A DNA stretch of 64,000 nucleotides from Amphibalanus amphitrite (taxonomy: Eukaryota; Arthropoda; Thecostraca; Balanomorpha; Balanidae): contig NW_024881673.1 in assembly GCF_019059575.1 (NCBI RefSeq), positions 434,001 through 498,000 of the forward strand. Direction: 5' to 3'. Position 1 is the stretch's first letter; every line of letters begins with the position of its first letter. Of this stretch, positions 11,601 through 23,337 are shown one piece after another. Below the pieces are notes generated by a model. That model saw nothing but the letters and a program-made list of their open reading frames with translations. It was not told the origin of the DNA and ran no database searches. A program made the position numbers and the translations under genes.

Positions 11601-13536
11601 GGATTGGACACCTTGAGATGCAATATCCAGTAAGTGGTAGGTGTTTACTGTTTGCAACTGCCTCCCAGTAGCTCCACCCTCACCTGGCCTGTGTCCTGTG
11701 TCCTCTGGCGCCTCGACTGGTATCACGGTTGGAGGTCTGAGTCACGTGGCACTACAACTTCTCGTTAGCACTTAAAGTTCTTGTTTGCACGCAGAGAAAT
11801 TCGTATACACTCTACCACGCTCAAGCGCTCTCGCTGGACTGTCCTCGCTGTCCCCACACAGAGAAGATCCACAGGCCATTTCTTCCCCCGCTCCCCCTCC
11901 CCCCTCTTTAGCGTCAGTTCGTCAAAACAACACCTGCGCCCCCCGTCTCTCTCTCTCTCTCTCTACCTACTCCTTCCCTCTCTCCCTCCCTTTCATCCCG
12001 AGCCGCCGCGCGCGTTCGCCGCGCGCCGCGTCGTCCCCTTGAGCGAAAGATGCCTTATCAGTATCCCCTCCTCTTTTATCTCTACCGCTTGTCCCGAGCC
12101 GCCACGCTAACTCAGGGTGTCTGCGTTGTTCCCTTACCGCTTATTAGACATCCTATCACTGAGTAAGACATAGGCATTACCACATTTATACGCAAAAACA
12201 ATCTTTGGTGGGTTTCAGCCTAGCAGGAAAGACTACAACATATTACATACTTCGCCTATCTATATTATCCTTGATCGTAGCCAAGGCCTCTGGCCAAGGC
12301 TATGTATCGTAGCAGACAACAGTCCCCGGTCCCATAAAAATTCAAATGTGATCCCAAATAATTGCAGGTTCTCATTTTATTATACCCATATAGCGATCAC
12401 ACAGTATTTTCTTAGTCTTATTGCATTCTTTGTGGCGAAATTTATAAGAAAATATTGCAGGAAATAATTCCTGTTTCATTTACTAAAGCTCTTGATCATT
12501 TAGACGAAAAACGCATCCTAGCAAAACAACGAAGGGGGAGGGGTAGAGGGACGGAACCTTTATGATAACCAAAAAGGACGGAATCGTTTAATTCATTGAG
12601 TTCTTTTTTCCTTCCGTCCCTCCGTCCTTTTTCTTTATAAGAATGGCCTCTGACCTCTTTCGACCAACTTCGTTACCTGGGGGTGCTGACCTGACCTTGA
12701 CCTGAGGTCAACACCCCAAGTTGACCTGACCCGGACAAAAAGTATATCATTCGACGCGCCTGAGCGAGGCGAACACGATGCGACCAAAATCAACGCTCTG
12801 CGGCCGTTTTTCGAAGTTATTCACCAAAAACTGAACCGTACCTTGGGGCACTTGACCTGACCTCAGAGGTCACCGGTTGACCAAGGACCTTAAAATCGGG
12901 TACCAATCTCTGCGTCTCGTTACGGCGCATAAGCTCGTTTTTTCCGCGACGCGCTAGCTCCACCAGGGGCGAAACGGCGAGGGGGGGTCGTACCCGCCCC
13001 CCCCCCTCGGCCGGCGCGTATGTAGAAAACCAATAGGTCCGGCGAGGGTTAACGTTAGTTGAAACATACAAATTGAAACAACACAAAGGTCAAAGGTTTG
13101 GAAAAGGGGAATATTTCTGGCGCCGCACCTACCTGCTGGTGGTGGACTTGGTGCTGAAGCCGGTGGTGCTGGTGGTGCTGGTGGTGGATGGTCTGAAAGG
13201 AAAGAAATACAAATTAACCGCAAATAGATGCATCTGTTATAAAATACAATGGGTTCACCTCTGAACCCGTCTAATGGTCAGAAACAAAACATGCCGGAGT
13301 CCGTATTTCAATATTGGAGTGAGGATAGTACTGCAGTTCTTCCATTGCATTGATTATGAAGAAGAAATTACTGACAAAATATCATGTGCAGCATAGGAAA
13401 AATTAACAGTCTGGAGATAAATGACCTCAGTTTTACGTAACAGCCAAACATTTATGAGAATGTGTTTGTTTCGTCGTAACGAGTCTCAGCCTGCTATAAA
13501 AAAACAAACACGCAAACAAACAAGCAAGCCATCAAA

Positions 13537-13591
<55 letters not shown>

Positions 13592-16500
13592 ACAAATAAA
13601 TAAATAAATAAACAAACAAACAAACAAACAAACAAACAAACACGCAATCGATATTTTAATGTTAGTTAACCCTCGCCCTGGCAGGGGGTTCGATGCGACC
13701 CCCCCTCTAAGGTTTTTCGAAGCCAAATTTGGCACAGCCTATGGGGCAACCTTTTTACAAATGATCTGAAAATTTCAGGCCCGGGTAACCTTGGGTCAGG
13801 TCACCAGGTCAGAAAAACCGGTACAAGGTCATGGTCAAATTTCAATTTTATTTTTGCACCTGTCCAACTCACAGTTTTGCACTGATTTCCTTCAAACTTT
13901 CAGGATTTGCTAAGTTCACCGAGTTGTATAACATATAGTTCGGTTTTTTTAAGTAACTGACCTGAGGTCAGTTAGAGGTCATTGCGTCGTAATGTTAAGC
14001 CTATGGGAAAATACTAAATTCGGAAAATACTGGAGATATCCGCTTCGTTCTATCACTTTTGTGCTTTGAAACCACATTACTTATCAGCAGGTCACTTGGT
14101 GCTTCTTTGTTTGGTGTACTTATCCATGGGTCAGGTCAAATGAGGTCAACTGAGGTCAAATGACGTTTTTGCCAATAACTTGGCACATAATGACGCTAGA
14201 GCTTAGACAATGGTATCATTGTGTTCCTGGTGATCAGCCAAATCGAATGATATGCGATATGATGCAATTTGATTAACTTGAACTTAATTTATTAATTTAA
14301 GTTTACTTAAAATTCAAGAAAAAACTTTAAGTACACTTAAGCAAGCTAAAAAGTATATCATTCAACGCACCTTGACGTGCTGAGTTCACTGGTGTTTTTC
14401 TTTTTGCTCTATCTTAATTAGATCAAAAGTTATAAGCGAAAAACTTTTGACCTGTTTTTAGCGAAATTTTTACATTTATACCCCCCAAAACCCCCCTAAA
14501 TATTGACCTAGAGCAACCAAATTTGCACAGGGACAAGAACTCGAAGGGATCCACCTACCTACCAAAGTTGGTGTTTCTAGGTGCCATAGGAGCCAATCGG
14601 GAGGGGGGGGGGGTGTCGCATCGACCCCCCCTGCCAGGCCGTGTTATGAAAAATGCCCTGCCAGGGCGAGGGAACATACAAATGAAAACAACACAAAGGT
14701 CAAAGGTTTGGAAAAGGGGAGTATTTCTGGCGCCGCACCTACCTGCTGGTGGTGGACTTGGTGCTGGTGGTGGTGCTGGTGGTGGTGCTGGTGGTGGATG
14801 GTCTGAAAGGAAAGAAATACAAATTAACCGCAAATAGATGCAACTGTTATAAAATACAGTGGGTTCACCTCTGAACCAGTCTAATGGTCAGAAAAAAATC
14901 ATGACGGGATCCGTTATCAATATTTGAGTGAGGATAGTACTGCAGTTTTTTAAAGGCATTGATTATGAAGAAGAAATTTCTGACAAAATATAATCAGCAG
15001 CATAGCAAAGAAAAAAATCAGTTTATCGTTTTCAGTTTCAATCAAAGATCACACACTCACGGAGGCTGATGGTGGACTTGATCCCGGAGCCGGTGGTGCT
15101 GGTGGAGGACTTGATCCCGGAGCCGGTGGTGCTGGTGGCGGTGCTGGTGATGGTGATGGTGCTGGTGATGGTGGCGGACCTGAAATAATACAAACGTTTC
15201 ATTTATTAGGTACTTAGAGACCAATTAGCGCCGCATATAATACAGATATAGTAGAAATGCTAATCACACATCATTTTTTACTGAAATTGGTTTGACGTTA
15301 CATGCGTAGGCCTAGGTATATTGTACCAATTTCTTCTTATATTTTGATAAAAATCCGGTAAAAAACAAAAAATGATAATTGTGGTTATTTGACGCAGAAA
15401 CACAACCATTCATAACAAAATGAAAATTCAGAACTGATAGTCTTGCAGTTGAAAAAAAAATCATCTAAGATAAAACTTGTATTCTATCAACATTCATTAC
15501 AATTGCCAAATATTTTATTTCCTATTGACGAGAACAGCGGGAGACAGTGTGCCCGCCGATATCGCGTCTGTACTCACGGAGGCTGGTGGCGGGCTTGGTG
15601 CTGAGGCCGGTGGTGCTGGTGGTGGTGCTGGGTTAATGATCTGAAAGGGAAGAAATACAAATTGATCGTAAACCGATGAAACTGTTATAAAATACAGTGG
15701 ATTCACCTCTCAACCAGTCCAACGGTCAGCAAAATCCTGACGGAATCCTTTATCAGCGGATTATTATTATTATATTTTATCATTTCGGCGTTTTATTTTA
15801 TTATACATGTATTCTTCCTATTGATCTGATTATGAAGAAGAAATTATCGACAAAGTATCATATGTAACATAGCATGTCATCCTAAAACACCTAACTACAC
15901 TTCCATCTAGTTTCTGACCAATGATCGACCCTTTATATTCGGTCCTATATATCTGATGCATCGTGAGGAATATGATAGTCGCAAATCTATAATTTCACTT
16001 ATGACGTCACTGTAACGTCATTTCAATTGAAATCGACACCAAATTTAGACACAACCTCGGCTAGGTACTCAGGAAGATGTGTGCAACATTTCGCTTCTCT
16101 ATCTCCTCGCGTTGCGACGATATCGTCGCAGAAGTAAAGGGGGGGGCAACTACATGCCCCCCCCCCAGCAGCCGGCGGGTGGCACGGAGGCCCAGCGGCC
16201 GCCGGTTTAACAGGTTTTACGATTATTAGCATTCCTGATAGAATATTTGTAACAATACAATGTATAGCCTATCGTAATAGATTTGGTGATAAAAAAAACT
16301 AAAAATGTGCCTCGAACTTACGACCAAAATAAAATACCCCCAATTTCATAGTCAATTGACAATTTGTGATAAGACATTTACGGACGCTGGTGACGGGCTT
16401 GGTGCTGAGGCCGGTGGTGCTGGTGGTGGTGCTGGTTAATGATCTATAAGCGAAAACTACAAATTGACCGTAAACCGATGAAACTGTTGTAAAATACAGT

Positions 16501-19500
16501 GAATTCACCTCTCAACCAGTCCAACGGTCAGCAAAATCCTGACGGAATCCGTTGTCAGCGTTTTATTATTATATTTTATTATTAACCTTCGCCCCAGTGG
16601 GGGGGGGGGGGCATATGTTACCACCCTGTCGCGTTTTTTGCGTGTAAATAAAAAACCGCGGCGCGTAGCGCCGCGCCGCTTGGGGTAGCTTTTGGTACAT
16701 CAATTTTGGACAATGTGTGAAATTTTTGACCCCAGGTCATGTCAGGTCAGGTCACCAGGTCAAGTTAACTGGCCAAGCCTAAAAAAAAGTTTGCAATCAT
16801 GTCCAGCCAGCAGTGTTTGTCGGAAAGGTTTTAAACTTGGTGGATTGGATGATGTTATGGGCGCCTACAATTTGTATATCTCGGATTTTTTATATCCGTG
16901 ACCTAAGGTCAGGTCAGTGGCGTGACCTTTCCATTACAAGTCAATGGAGAAAAATGAAAATGCCTCTAGATCCGTGTGTACGCATAGGAACAGTCCAACT
17001 ATTTCAGAATCACAATGATTTGGACCACCCGTGATGACCAAGGTGTCATTTTTGCTGATAGCCTCTAGAAAGGTCATCCGAGGTCATTTGAGGCTACAAA
17101 CAGTTTTTTGCCAATAACTCAAGATTAGAAAGAGATAGAACGCTGGGGATGGTCTCATTGTGTTTGTCTTGCCGAGACGCATCGACTGATATGCAACATG
17201 ACCTTTTCCGGTCAGGTCATGACCTTGACCTGAGGTCAAATTTTCAAGTTGACCTTTCAAGGTCAACTTATAGTTCATTCGACGCGTCTCGGCGAGAGGA
17301 ACACGATTCTGGCAATAGAAATTTTGTGGCTTTTTGTAGTAGAAAGTTATTGTCGAAAAACACTTTTCGTAAAAACAGCTATTTTTGGAGTTTTTGCCCT
17401 CTGGAGGCTAAACTGTTGACCTGAGGTCAATTTTGATAATGACCTTATCAAAAGAAGAGTTCAAAAGCTATCGATTGCTGTTCCATGCGTTTTTCTAGCT
17501 ACCATAGTTCCTGAGATAACCGCATGTTTTCTGAAAAATATAATGACCATTGGCAAATTTTGACCTTTGATGACCTCTGGTGACCCCAATATTGCTCTAA
17601 GATGAAAAATGACCGAAATATTTTCAAACGTACGCATTGAGAGCTATCGACTGCTTTTTACCGCGTCTTTCTATCCCTCTTAGTTTTTGAGTTAGAGGTG
17701 GGTGGTAACATATGCCCCCCTCACTAGGGCGAAGTTGGCTGAGACCGCCACTGGGGCGCGGGTTAAAGCGTTTTATTTTATTATACATATTATTCTTCCT
17801 ATTGATCTGATTAATAAGAAGAAATTACCGAAAAAAAATTTCCTATGTAACATAGCGAGAAGAAGAAGTTTTACGTTTTCAGGCTTCAATAAAAAAATCA
17901 GACACTCACGGAGGCTGGTGGCGGGCTTGATCCCGGAGCCGATGGTGCTGGTGGAGGTGCTGATGCTGGTGATGGTGATGCTGGGGACGGTGGTGATGGC
18001 GGACCTGAAAAAAATACAAGCGATTTATTTATTGTATTTGACATGATCACCTTATCATACAGACAGAGCGGTAGCAATGTCTACGGCAAAATGAACAAAA
18101 TTGCTCTGACACTTAGGGGAAGTTGGGGCAATGCCGGAGTTGGGGCAAAGCCGAAATTCGAGATATTTCGAAAACCGTAAGACATGGATGCCACCTGTCA
18201 GTGATGCTCTGAAGCTTAAGTGACTACAATTATCGCATGTTTGTTACGAGTCGTCATTCGGAATACTTCGACTGTGAGGGCGCCAAGAGCGTTTTCAAGG
18301 TACGTTTCCCTTGTACTACATGCGCCTTTGAAGCTGTATTTTTTACTCATTATGCTACCGTTTGTCTGGCCAATTCGGTCAAGTAATCTTTAGCATGTCT
18401 TTGCATAAGTGTGCTGCCTATTTGAAATTTATACAGCACGTTGAAAAGTTATGGGCCTGCAAATGAAAGTATGGCTGGCTGGGGTAATGCCGAAAACGTG
18501 CGATTACGCACGTGTTAAAAGCACGCTACGTGGACTTTACTGCTGTAGAATAGCAACGCGTATTTTTAGTCACACAAATTACACTTTCAACCGACACAAC
18601 GGCCTGTTACCTATAAGGAATGATTTACCTGGCATTTTCTTATTATATCACACAATTATAACTTCCAGTGTGCACCGCGTCCTCAAGCTCTTGAAACGTG
18701 TGTCAGCTTTGATGAATTCTGGATAAAGTTTGAGATAAAATGGCAAAACATCAATGTCGGGATTCCCCGTAGATCATTTCTCCCATTTTCGGCTTTCCCC
18801 GCAGTCCGGGGCAACGCCGAAAAAGTCACTTCTTTGATATTTTTAGTTTGTGCGCTTAACGGTATGCGAATTCATCAAATGCGCCTGGTATGTTTGAAAG
18901 GCAAAAGACTGGCCTCTCGAATGACGCCAACAAGAATAGCGTATGTTGTCTACCTTGCGTGCTACGGGCGTCAGAAAAAAAGTCTTCGGCGTTCCCCCAA
19001 CTTCCCCTATATGCAATACAAACAGTTTCGACACAATATAACAAAACCGTAAAATTTGTAACTGAAAACACAGGTTCATGCTGTTTTTCACACAGATAGA
19101 GGACTATTAGAAACAGCAAAGAAGAGTCGCAATTTACAGTTAAGTATATCGAATCTTAAAAAGTGTATCCAACACAATGACGGATCAAATTATTCCATTT
19201 GTTTCGTCTGTGTATCAATTATTAACGTCAAGCGTTCCTTTGCTAGAAACTAGCCACGGGCGACAGTGTGCCCAATGACATCGTGTCCGAGCTCTCAGAG
19301 ACCGGTGGTGGTCTTCCCTATGTATTTACTGAGACCTGCGGTACAGCAATCTTCAGGTGCTGTATGCCAGAGCCATCTGTTGTCGACATAAGAAACTACT
19401 GAGTCGTGCGGAACAGCATGCTTCAGGCGCCATATGCTAGAGCCATCTGTTGGCTAACACTGAAACTACTGAGTCGTGCGATACAGCATGCTTCAGGCGC

Positions 19501-22500
19501 TGTATGCCAGAGCCATCTGTTGCCGACATAAGAAACTACTGAGTCGTGCGGTACAGCATGCTTCAGGTGCTGTATGCCGGAGCCATCTGTTGTCGAGATG
19601 ACCAACTACTGAGTCGAGCGGCACAGCATGCTTCAGGCGCCTTATGCCAGAGCCATCTGTTGGCTAGCATTGAAACTACTGAGTCGTACGGTACAGCATG
19701 CTTCAGGCGCTATATACTAGCGCCATCTGCCGCCTAATTTCAAACTACTGAGTCGAGCGGTACAGGAGAAGACAGTGTGGCCGCCGATATCGCGTCTGTA
19801 CTCACGGAGGCTGGTGGCGGGCTTGGTTCCGGAGCCGGTGGTGCTGGTGGTGGTGATGGTTGATGACCTGGAAGAGAATCAGCACATGTTGAGTTCAAAT
19901 TGTGATACACTGTAAGAAAAAGCATCGCTAATTTCTTTTCTAAACACGTCTTAAGTTTTTGGGCATTTCTGACAAACTATTAGTTACAATACAATGTAAA
20001 GCCCATCTATCTACATTTTGTGACGAGAAATGAACTACGAATATGTCTCGAAATTACGAATAAAATAAAATGTTAACGCCTTTATGGCCAATATGTTATA
20101 AGACACTTACGGACACTGGTGGCGGGCTTGGTGCTGAGGCCGGTGGTGCTGGTGGTGGTGCTGGTGGTGGTGCTGGTAGATGACCTGAAAAGAAGTAGCA
20201 CATGTTGGCTCCACTTGTTATTCACTGTAAGGAAACTATTGCGCCACTTTTATTATTAACACCTCTTGCGTTCATTAGCACTGCATTCCTGATGAAATAT
20301 TTGTTACAAGAAAATATATAGCCTATCGATAAAACATTGGTGATGGAAAATAAGATATCAGTGTATCTCGAACTTACGACTAAAATAAAAATATACGCTT
20401 TTATGGTCACTTGATAATAAGATACTCACGGAGGCTGGTGGCGGGCCTGGTGCTGAGGCCGGTGGTGCTGGTGGTGGCGGGCTTGGTGCTGAGGCCGGTG
20501 GTGCTGGTGGTGGTGCTGGTAGATGATCTGAAAGGGAGATAATACAAATTGACCGTAAACCGATAGAACTCCTATAAAATACAGTGGATTCACCTCTCAA
20601 CCAGCCCTACGGTCAACAAAATCCTGACGGAATCCGTTATCAATGTTTTATTATTATATTATTCCTATTGATCTGATTATGAAGAACAAATAACCGACAA
20701 AATATACTATGTAACATGGCGAAAAGAACAAGTTGTACGTTTTCAGGTTTCATTTAATGGCCACACACTCACGGAGGCTGGTGGTGGGCCTGGAACCGGA
20801 GCCGGTGGTGATGGTGCTGGTGATGGTGATGGTAATGGTTATAGCCGGTGGTGGTGGTGGACCTGAAACAAGATAAACGATTGAATCATTCTAAATGACA
20901 GACGAAACGATCACCTTGTCATGCAGACAGAGCGGTAGCAATGTCTACGGCAAAATAAACAAAAATGTTCGGACAAGTACATTCAATACAAAAAGTATCG
21001 ATAACATATAGGAAGACCGTGAAATATATAACTGAAAAAATACATTCATGGTGTTTTTCATGCCAAGTAAAGGACTAGGTATTTATTGATAAGATCAAAG
21101 AAGAGTCGGAACTGACAGTTTGGTAGACCGAAAAAATATCAATGTACCCAACGAAGACAATGGAAAAAATCAAATATTTCACTGCTTTTATTCTTATTTT
21201 TATTTTTAGTTTTTTTTTTATAGTTTCTGCATCATTCAGCAACGCCAAATGTTTTTTTTTTTTTCAGAGACAAGCAACAGGCAACAGTGGCCGCCGATAT
21301 CACGTCTGTACTCACGGAGGCTGGTGGCGGGCCTGGTTCCGGAGCCGGTGGTGCTGGTGATGGTGGTGGTGTTGGTGGTGGTGCTGGTAGATGATCTGGA
21401 AAGCAGTCAGTAGGTTTTTAGATCAGCGTGTTATGCTCAGTAAGAACAAGCAGTAAGACAAACAGAGGAATTTGGTCAAAATTATGACGATTGGAAAAAG
21501 GTTTTGAGTTTTCCATGTTCATTGTCATTTTATGATTCGACACTTACGGACATGCTGGTGACGGGATTGATCCCGGAGCCGGTGGTGCTGGTGCTGGCTG
21601 ATGGTGATGGTGATGGTGATGGTGATGATGATGGTCATGCTGGGGACGGTGATGATGGCGGAGCTGAAATACAACACGCTAGTTATTAACCCGCGCCGTG
21701 CTGGGGGGGGGGGCATTTTTACGCCCACCCCCTCAGGTTTTTCGCGAAAATCTCAAAAACGGCGGCGCGCCGTTTTTGGTACACGTATTCCTACATCATT
21801 TCCGCACATGTTGTGAAAATTTCAGACCTGGGCCTTTCAAGGTCAGGTCACCAGGTCACGTCAAGTGACCTTACCTCAGAAAAAAGTTCAAAGGCTTGCT
21901 TTAGCTACACCGACTGAACGATCACTTTGAAACTTTCAGCGATTGATATGAGTAACAGTATGTATAAAATGTATATCTCGGATTTTTGATATCTGTGACC
22001 TAAGGTCAGGTCAATTTTGCGACCGCTCCATTATAAGTCAATGGGAGAAAATTGAAATGCGCCTCTTTTGGACGAATGTCGTTCAAAACGCTCTCAAACA
22101 TCGGTTCATAGGTAAACGTGACACACTGAATCGGAAAAATGCACCTGTGACCACTCTGTATGCCCCTGAGGTCATCTCAGGTCATGAACGGTCGCCAGCA
22201 GTTTTTTGGCTATAACTTTTGATAGAGACGTGCTAGAGCGGTGAAAACAAGTCAGATGTGTTCAGCTCGACGATACGGATCGACTGATATGCAACATGAC
22301 CCTTTTCGGTCAGGTCATGACCTTGACCTGAGGTCAAATTTTCAAAATGACCTTTCAAGGTCAACAAATAGTTCATTCGACGCGTCTCGACGAGAGGAAC
22401 ACGATGCTGGCAAAAGTAATGTCGTGGCTCTCTTGAGTCAAAAGTTATTGCCGAAAAACAGTTTTCGTGAAAACGGCTATTTTTACAGTTTTTGCCCTCT

Positions 22501-23151
22501 GGAAGCTAAACCGTTGACCTGAGGTCAAATCTGAGGACACTCTACATAAATGGCGGTAAAAGGGCTATCGAATGCGCTTTTCCGCGGCGCTGTAGCTCTA
22601 TTGGTTCCCGAGTTGACCGTTGGCAGTTTCCAAAATTATCGAAATGGACTAAATTTGACCTTCGATGACCTCTGGTGACCTGACCTTTGACCTGACCTTA
22701 AAAATGACCGAAGTGTTTTCTTCCTTATTTTTGACGCTTTTTCGATTGCCGCTTATCGCGTGTCGCTACGTGGCCCAGGAGCCGAGTTAGACGGGGGGGG
22801 GGGGCGTGAAAACGCCCCCCCCCCAGCACTCGGCGGAAAGTTCAGGCCACCAGCACGGCGCGGGTTAATGTCGTCATTGATATTTAGATTTTAGATACAG
22901 CGCTAAAGAAGGGAAATTACACTGACAATTATTTTGAGTTAGGAGGGAAATGGTAAAACAAATAAAAATAGCAACATGCATTGTCTTATAATAGCTGTAT
23001 TATAATTTACGGTAACTCTAAATATATTGCGCTTCACTTGATAGTGGTTTCGGAAGCCGTGAAGCTGGACCCGGCTGCCGTGGGTGTACTCACGGCTGCC
23101 GGTGGTGCTGGTGGTGCTGTCACTGCCGGTGATGGTGACGTCTGTGATGAT
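8610..23151 (-). CDS. series of 15 Pro/Ala/Ser-type mini-exons (partial gene, frame uncertain)
   Basis: Fifteen short blocks of CCA/GCA/CCG-type repeats lie on the minus strand: 8610-8680, 8955-9029, 13133-13192, 14743-14802, 15061-15179, 15578-15640, 16382-16443, 17910-18004, 19806-19867, 20111-20184, 20430-20527, 20773-20862, 21316-21395, 21548-21663, 23094-23151. Each is preceded by an acceptor such as TTTCAG (TATAG at 16444 and TTTTAG at 9030 are weaker). Each is followed by a donor GTGAGT, GTAAGT, GTAGGT or GTAAAT. One frame reads PAPPASAPSPPPAS. Flanking intron sequence is duplicated too, so whole exon-intron units were copied. Nine exons have lengths of 2 modulo 3, so one constant frame cannot run through the series. 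It may be a degenerate, alternatively spliced or non-coding transcript. I do not recognise the gene. Confidence 0.5.
9239..9281. repeat. (AAAC)n microsatellite
   Basis: Simple repeat directly upstream of the J1 insertion site. Confidence 0.9.
9938..12648. mobile_element. 2.7-kb element with ~33-bp inverted ends, nested in J1
   Basis: The left end begins GGCCATTCTTATAAAGAAAA and continues with GAACGGAGGGACG. The right end is its inverted copy with a one-base length difference and ends GAATGGCC. Intact body J (51585-51625) runs straight through this point, which proves insertion. TG occurs at both edges, but the target duplication is not resolved. It carries B1 (10039-11235). The rest, including a CT-rich stretch at 11860-12010, shows no transposase. 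Confidence 0.75.
10039..11235 (+). mobile_element. TTAA element, body B (B1), complete
   Basis: TTAA at 10039-10042 and 11232-11235. The left end is CCCGCGCCCTGCTGGGG. The right end has CCAGCAGGGCG twice, 25 bases apart, then CGGG-TTAA. End hairpins have loops GTGTTTGAACAC and GTGTTCAAACAC. The centre has inverted arms (near 10625-10645 and 10725-10745) around AGGTCA half-sites. Nearly identical to B2 at 48313-49511, including its ends. Confidence 0.9.
13533..13641. repeat. (AAAT)n/(AAAC)n microsatellite
   Basis: Simple repeat of AAAT then AAAC units, at the position equivalent to 9239-9281 in the duplicated unit. Confidence 0.9.
13666..14672 (+). mobile_element. TTAA element, body M (M1)
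   Basis: TTAA at 13666-13669, then CCCTCGCCCTGGCAGGGGG. The right end has the word CCTGCCAGG twice and closes GGGCGAGGG, but the flanking TTAA has lost its two T residues. The centre carries AT-rich sequence between arms ending in AATCGAATGATAT and ATATCATTCAA. Confidence 0.8.
15184..15577. other. intron of the mini-exon series
   Basis: AT-rich DNA without recognised features. Confidence 0.5.
15975..16210 (+). mobile_element. right-end fragment of a TTAA element
   Basis: It ends with a G/C-tract hairpin, the words CAGCAGCCGGCGGG and CAGCGGCCGCCGG (double-word end), and TTTAA at 16206-16210. The left part is missing. The word is unlike those of the other families. Confidence 0.6.
16582..17766 (+). 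mobile_element. TTAA element, body D (D1), complete
   Basis: TTAA at 16582-16585 and 17763-17766. The left end is CCTTCGCCCCAGTGGGGG. The right end contains CACTAGGGCGAAG and then CCACTGGGGCGCGGG. The body shares the central block with B (CTCGNCGAGACGCATCGACTG type and AGGTCA sites). Confidence 0.85.
18116..19007. mobile_element. 892-bp TA-flanked MITE, GGGGAAGTTGGGG type, copy 1
   Basis: The ends GGGGAAGTTGGGGCAATGCC and CGGCGTTCCCCCAACTTCCCC are inverted repeats with slight mismatch. TA flanks both sides. The end core recurs inside as GGGGCAAAGCCG, GGGGTAATGCCG and GGGGCAACGCCG. A copy at 52787-53678 has exactly the same length and differs at only a handful of bases that I could spot. No transposase. 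Confidence 0.9.
19008..19321. other. intron of the mini-exon series
   Basis: No recognised feature. Confidence 0.45.
19322..19755. repeat. 70-bp tandem repeat, about 6 copies
   Basis: The phrase GAAACTACTGAGTCGTGCGG recurs at 19392, 19462, 19532, 19602, 19672 and 19741, a 70-base period. Each unit includes CAGCATGCTTCAGGCGC and AGAGCCATCTGTTG. The first unit (from 19322) is diverged. It is located in an intron of the mini-exon series. Confidence 0.9.
20868..21309. other. intron of the mini-exon series
   Basis: AT-rich, with an A- and T-run segment near 21190-21265. No recognised feature. Confidence 0.45.
21686..22868 (+). mobile_element. TTAA element, body B variant (B3), complete
   Basis: TTAA at 21686-21689 and 22865-22868. 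The left end is CCCGCGCCGTGCTGGGG. The right end has CCAGCACTCGGCGG and CCAGCACGGCGCGGG. The body is clearly the same as B1/B2, but the word differs by one base at both ends (GTGCTGG instead of CTGCTGG). Confidence 0.85.
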
Positions 23152-23337
23152 CTGAAACACCATAGATTTTCGATATCATACTTTTTTTCGATGTTAATAA
23201 CGCACTCCTTAGAAAGCCCATAAACGGTGAAAAATGCGACCTTTGGCCTGACCTCTGACGTCATCGGTTGCACCTAGGTCAATGAATTTAAATCCCATGG
23301 TTTTTACGCGGTGCGGTTATCGACTGCCGTTTGAATT

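Larger units (their letters stand above)
9294..13052 (+). mobile_element. TTAA element, body J (J1), carrying nested insertions
   Basis: TTAA lies at 9294-9297 and 13049-13052. The left end reads CCCTCGCCGGCCGAGGGG; the right end has the word twice and closes GGTCCGGCGAGGG. Without the nested element at 9938-12648 it would be about 1,050 bp, matching complete copy J5. AGGTCA half-sites are dense and a central palindrome is split by the insertion. Confidence 0.85.
9099..15003 (-). repeat. tandem duplication of one exon-intron unit
   Basis: The unit made of 9099-9293 plus 13053-13398 matches the unit made of 13399-13665 plus 14673-15003. Both begin AACAGTCTGGAGATAAATGA, run into an AAAC/AAAT microsatellite, then CACGCAATCGATATTTTAA, then one mini-exon. 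J1 interrupts the first copy and M1 the second, at two different TTAA sites 14-17 bases apart in the unit. The duplication is therefore older than both insertions. Confidence 0.8.

Noticed and set aside
9938..12648. Gene in the 2.7-kb nested element (e.g. 11393-11671, 11781-12110)
   Set aside because: Short frames, one in a CT-rich run, without any transposase motif.
18451..18726. Conserved 91-codon gene in the two 892-bp MITEs (also 53122-53397)
   Set aside because: Identity reflects recent duplication of the whole MITE; the protein has no recognisable motif.
19322..19755. CRISPR-like array
   Set aside because: The whole 70-base unit is repeated without unique spacers, and the window is eukaryotic.
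21504..21689. Plus-strand Gly/Ala/Asp-rich protein over the mini-exons
   Set aside because: Splice signals lie on the minus strand; the plus frame is the complement of the repeats.
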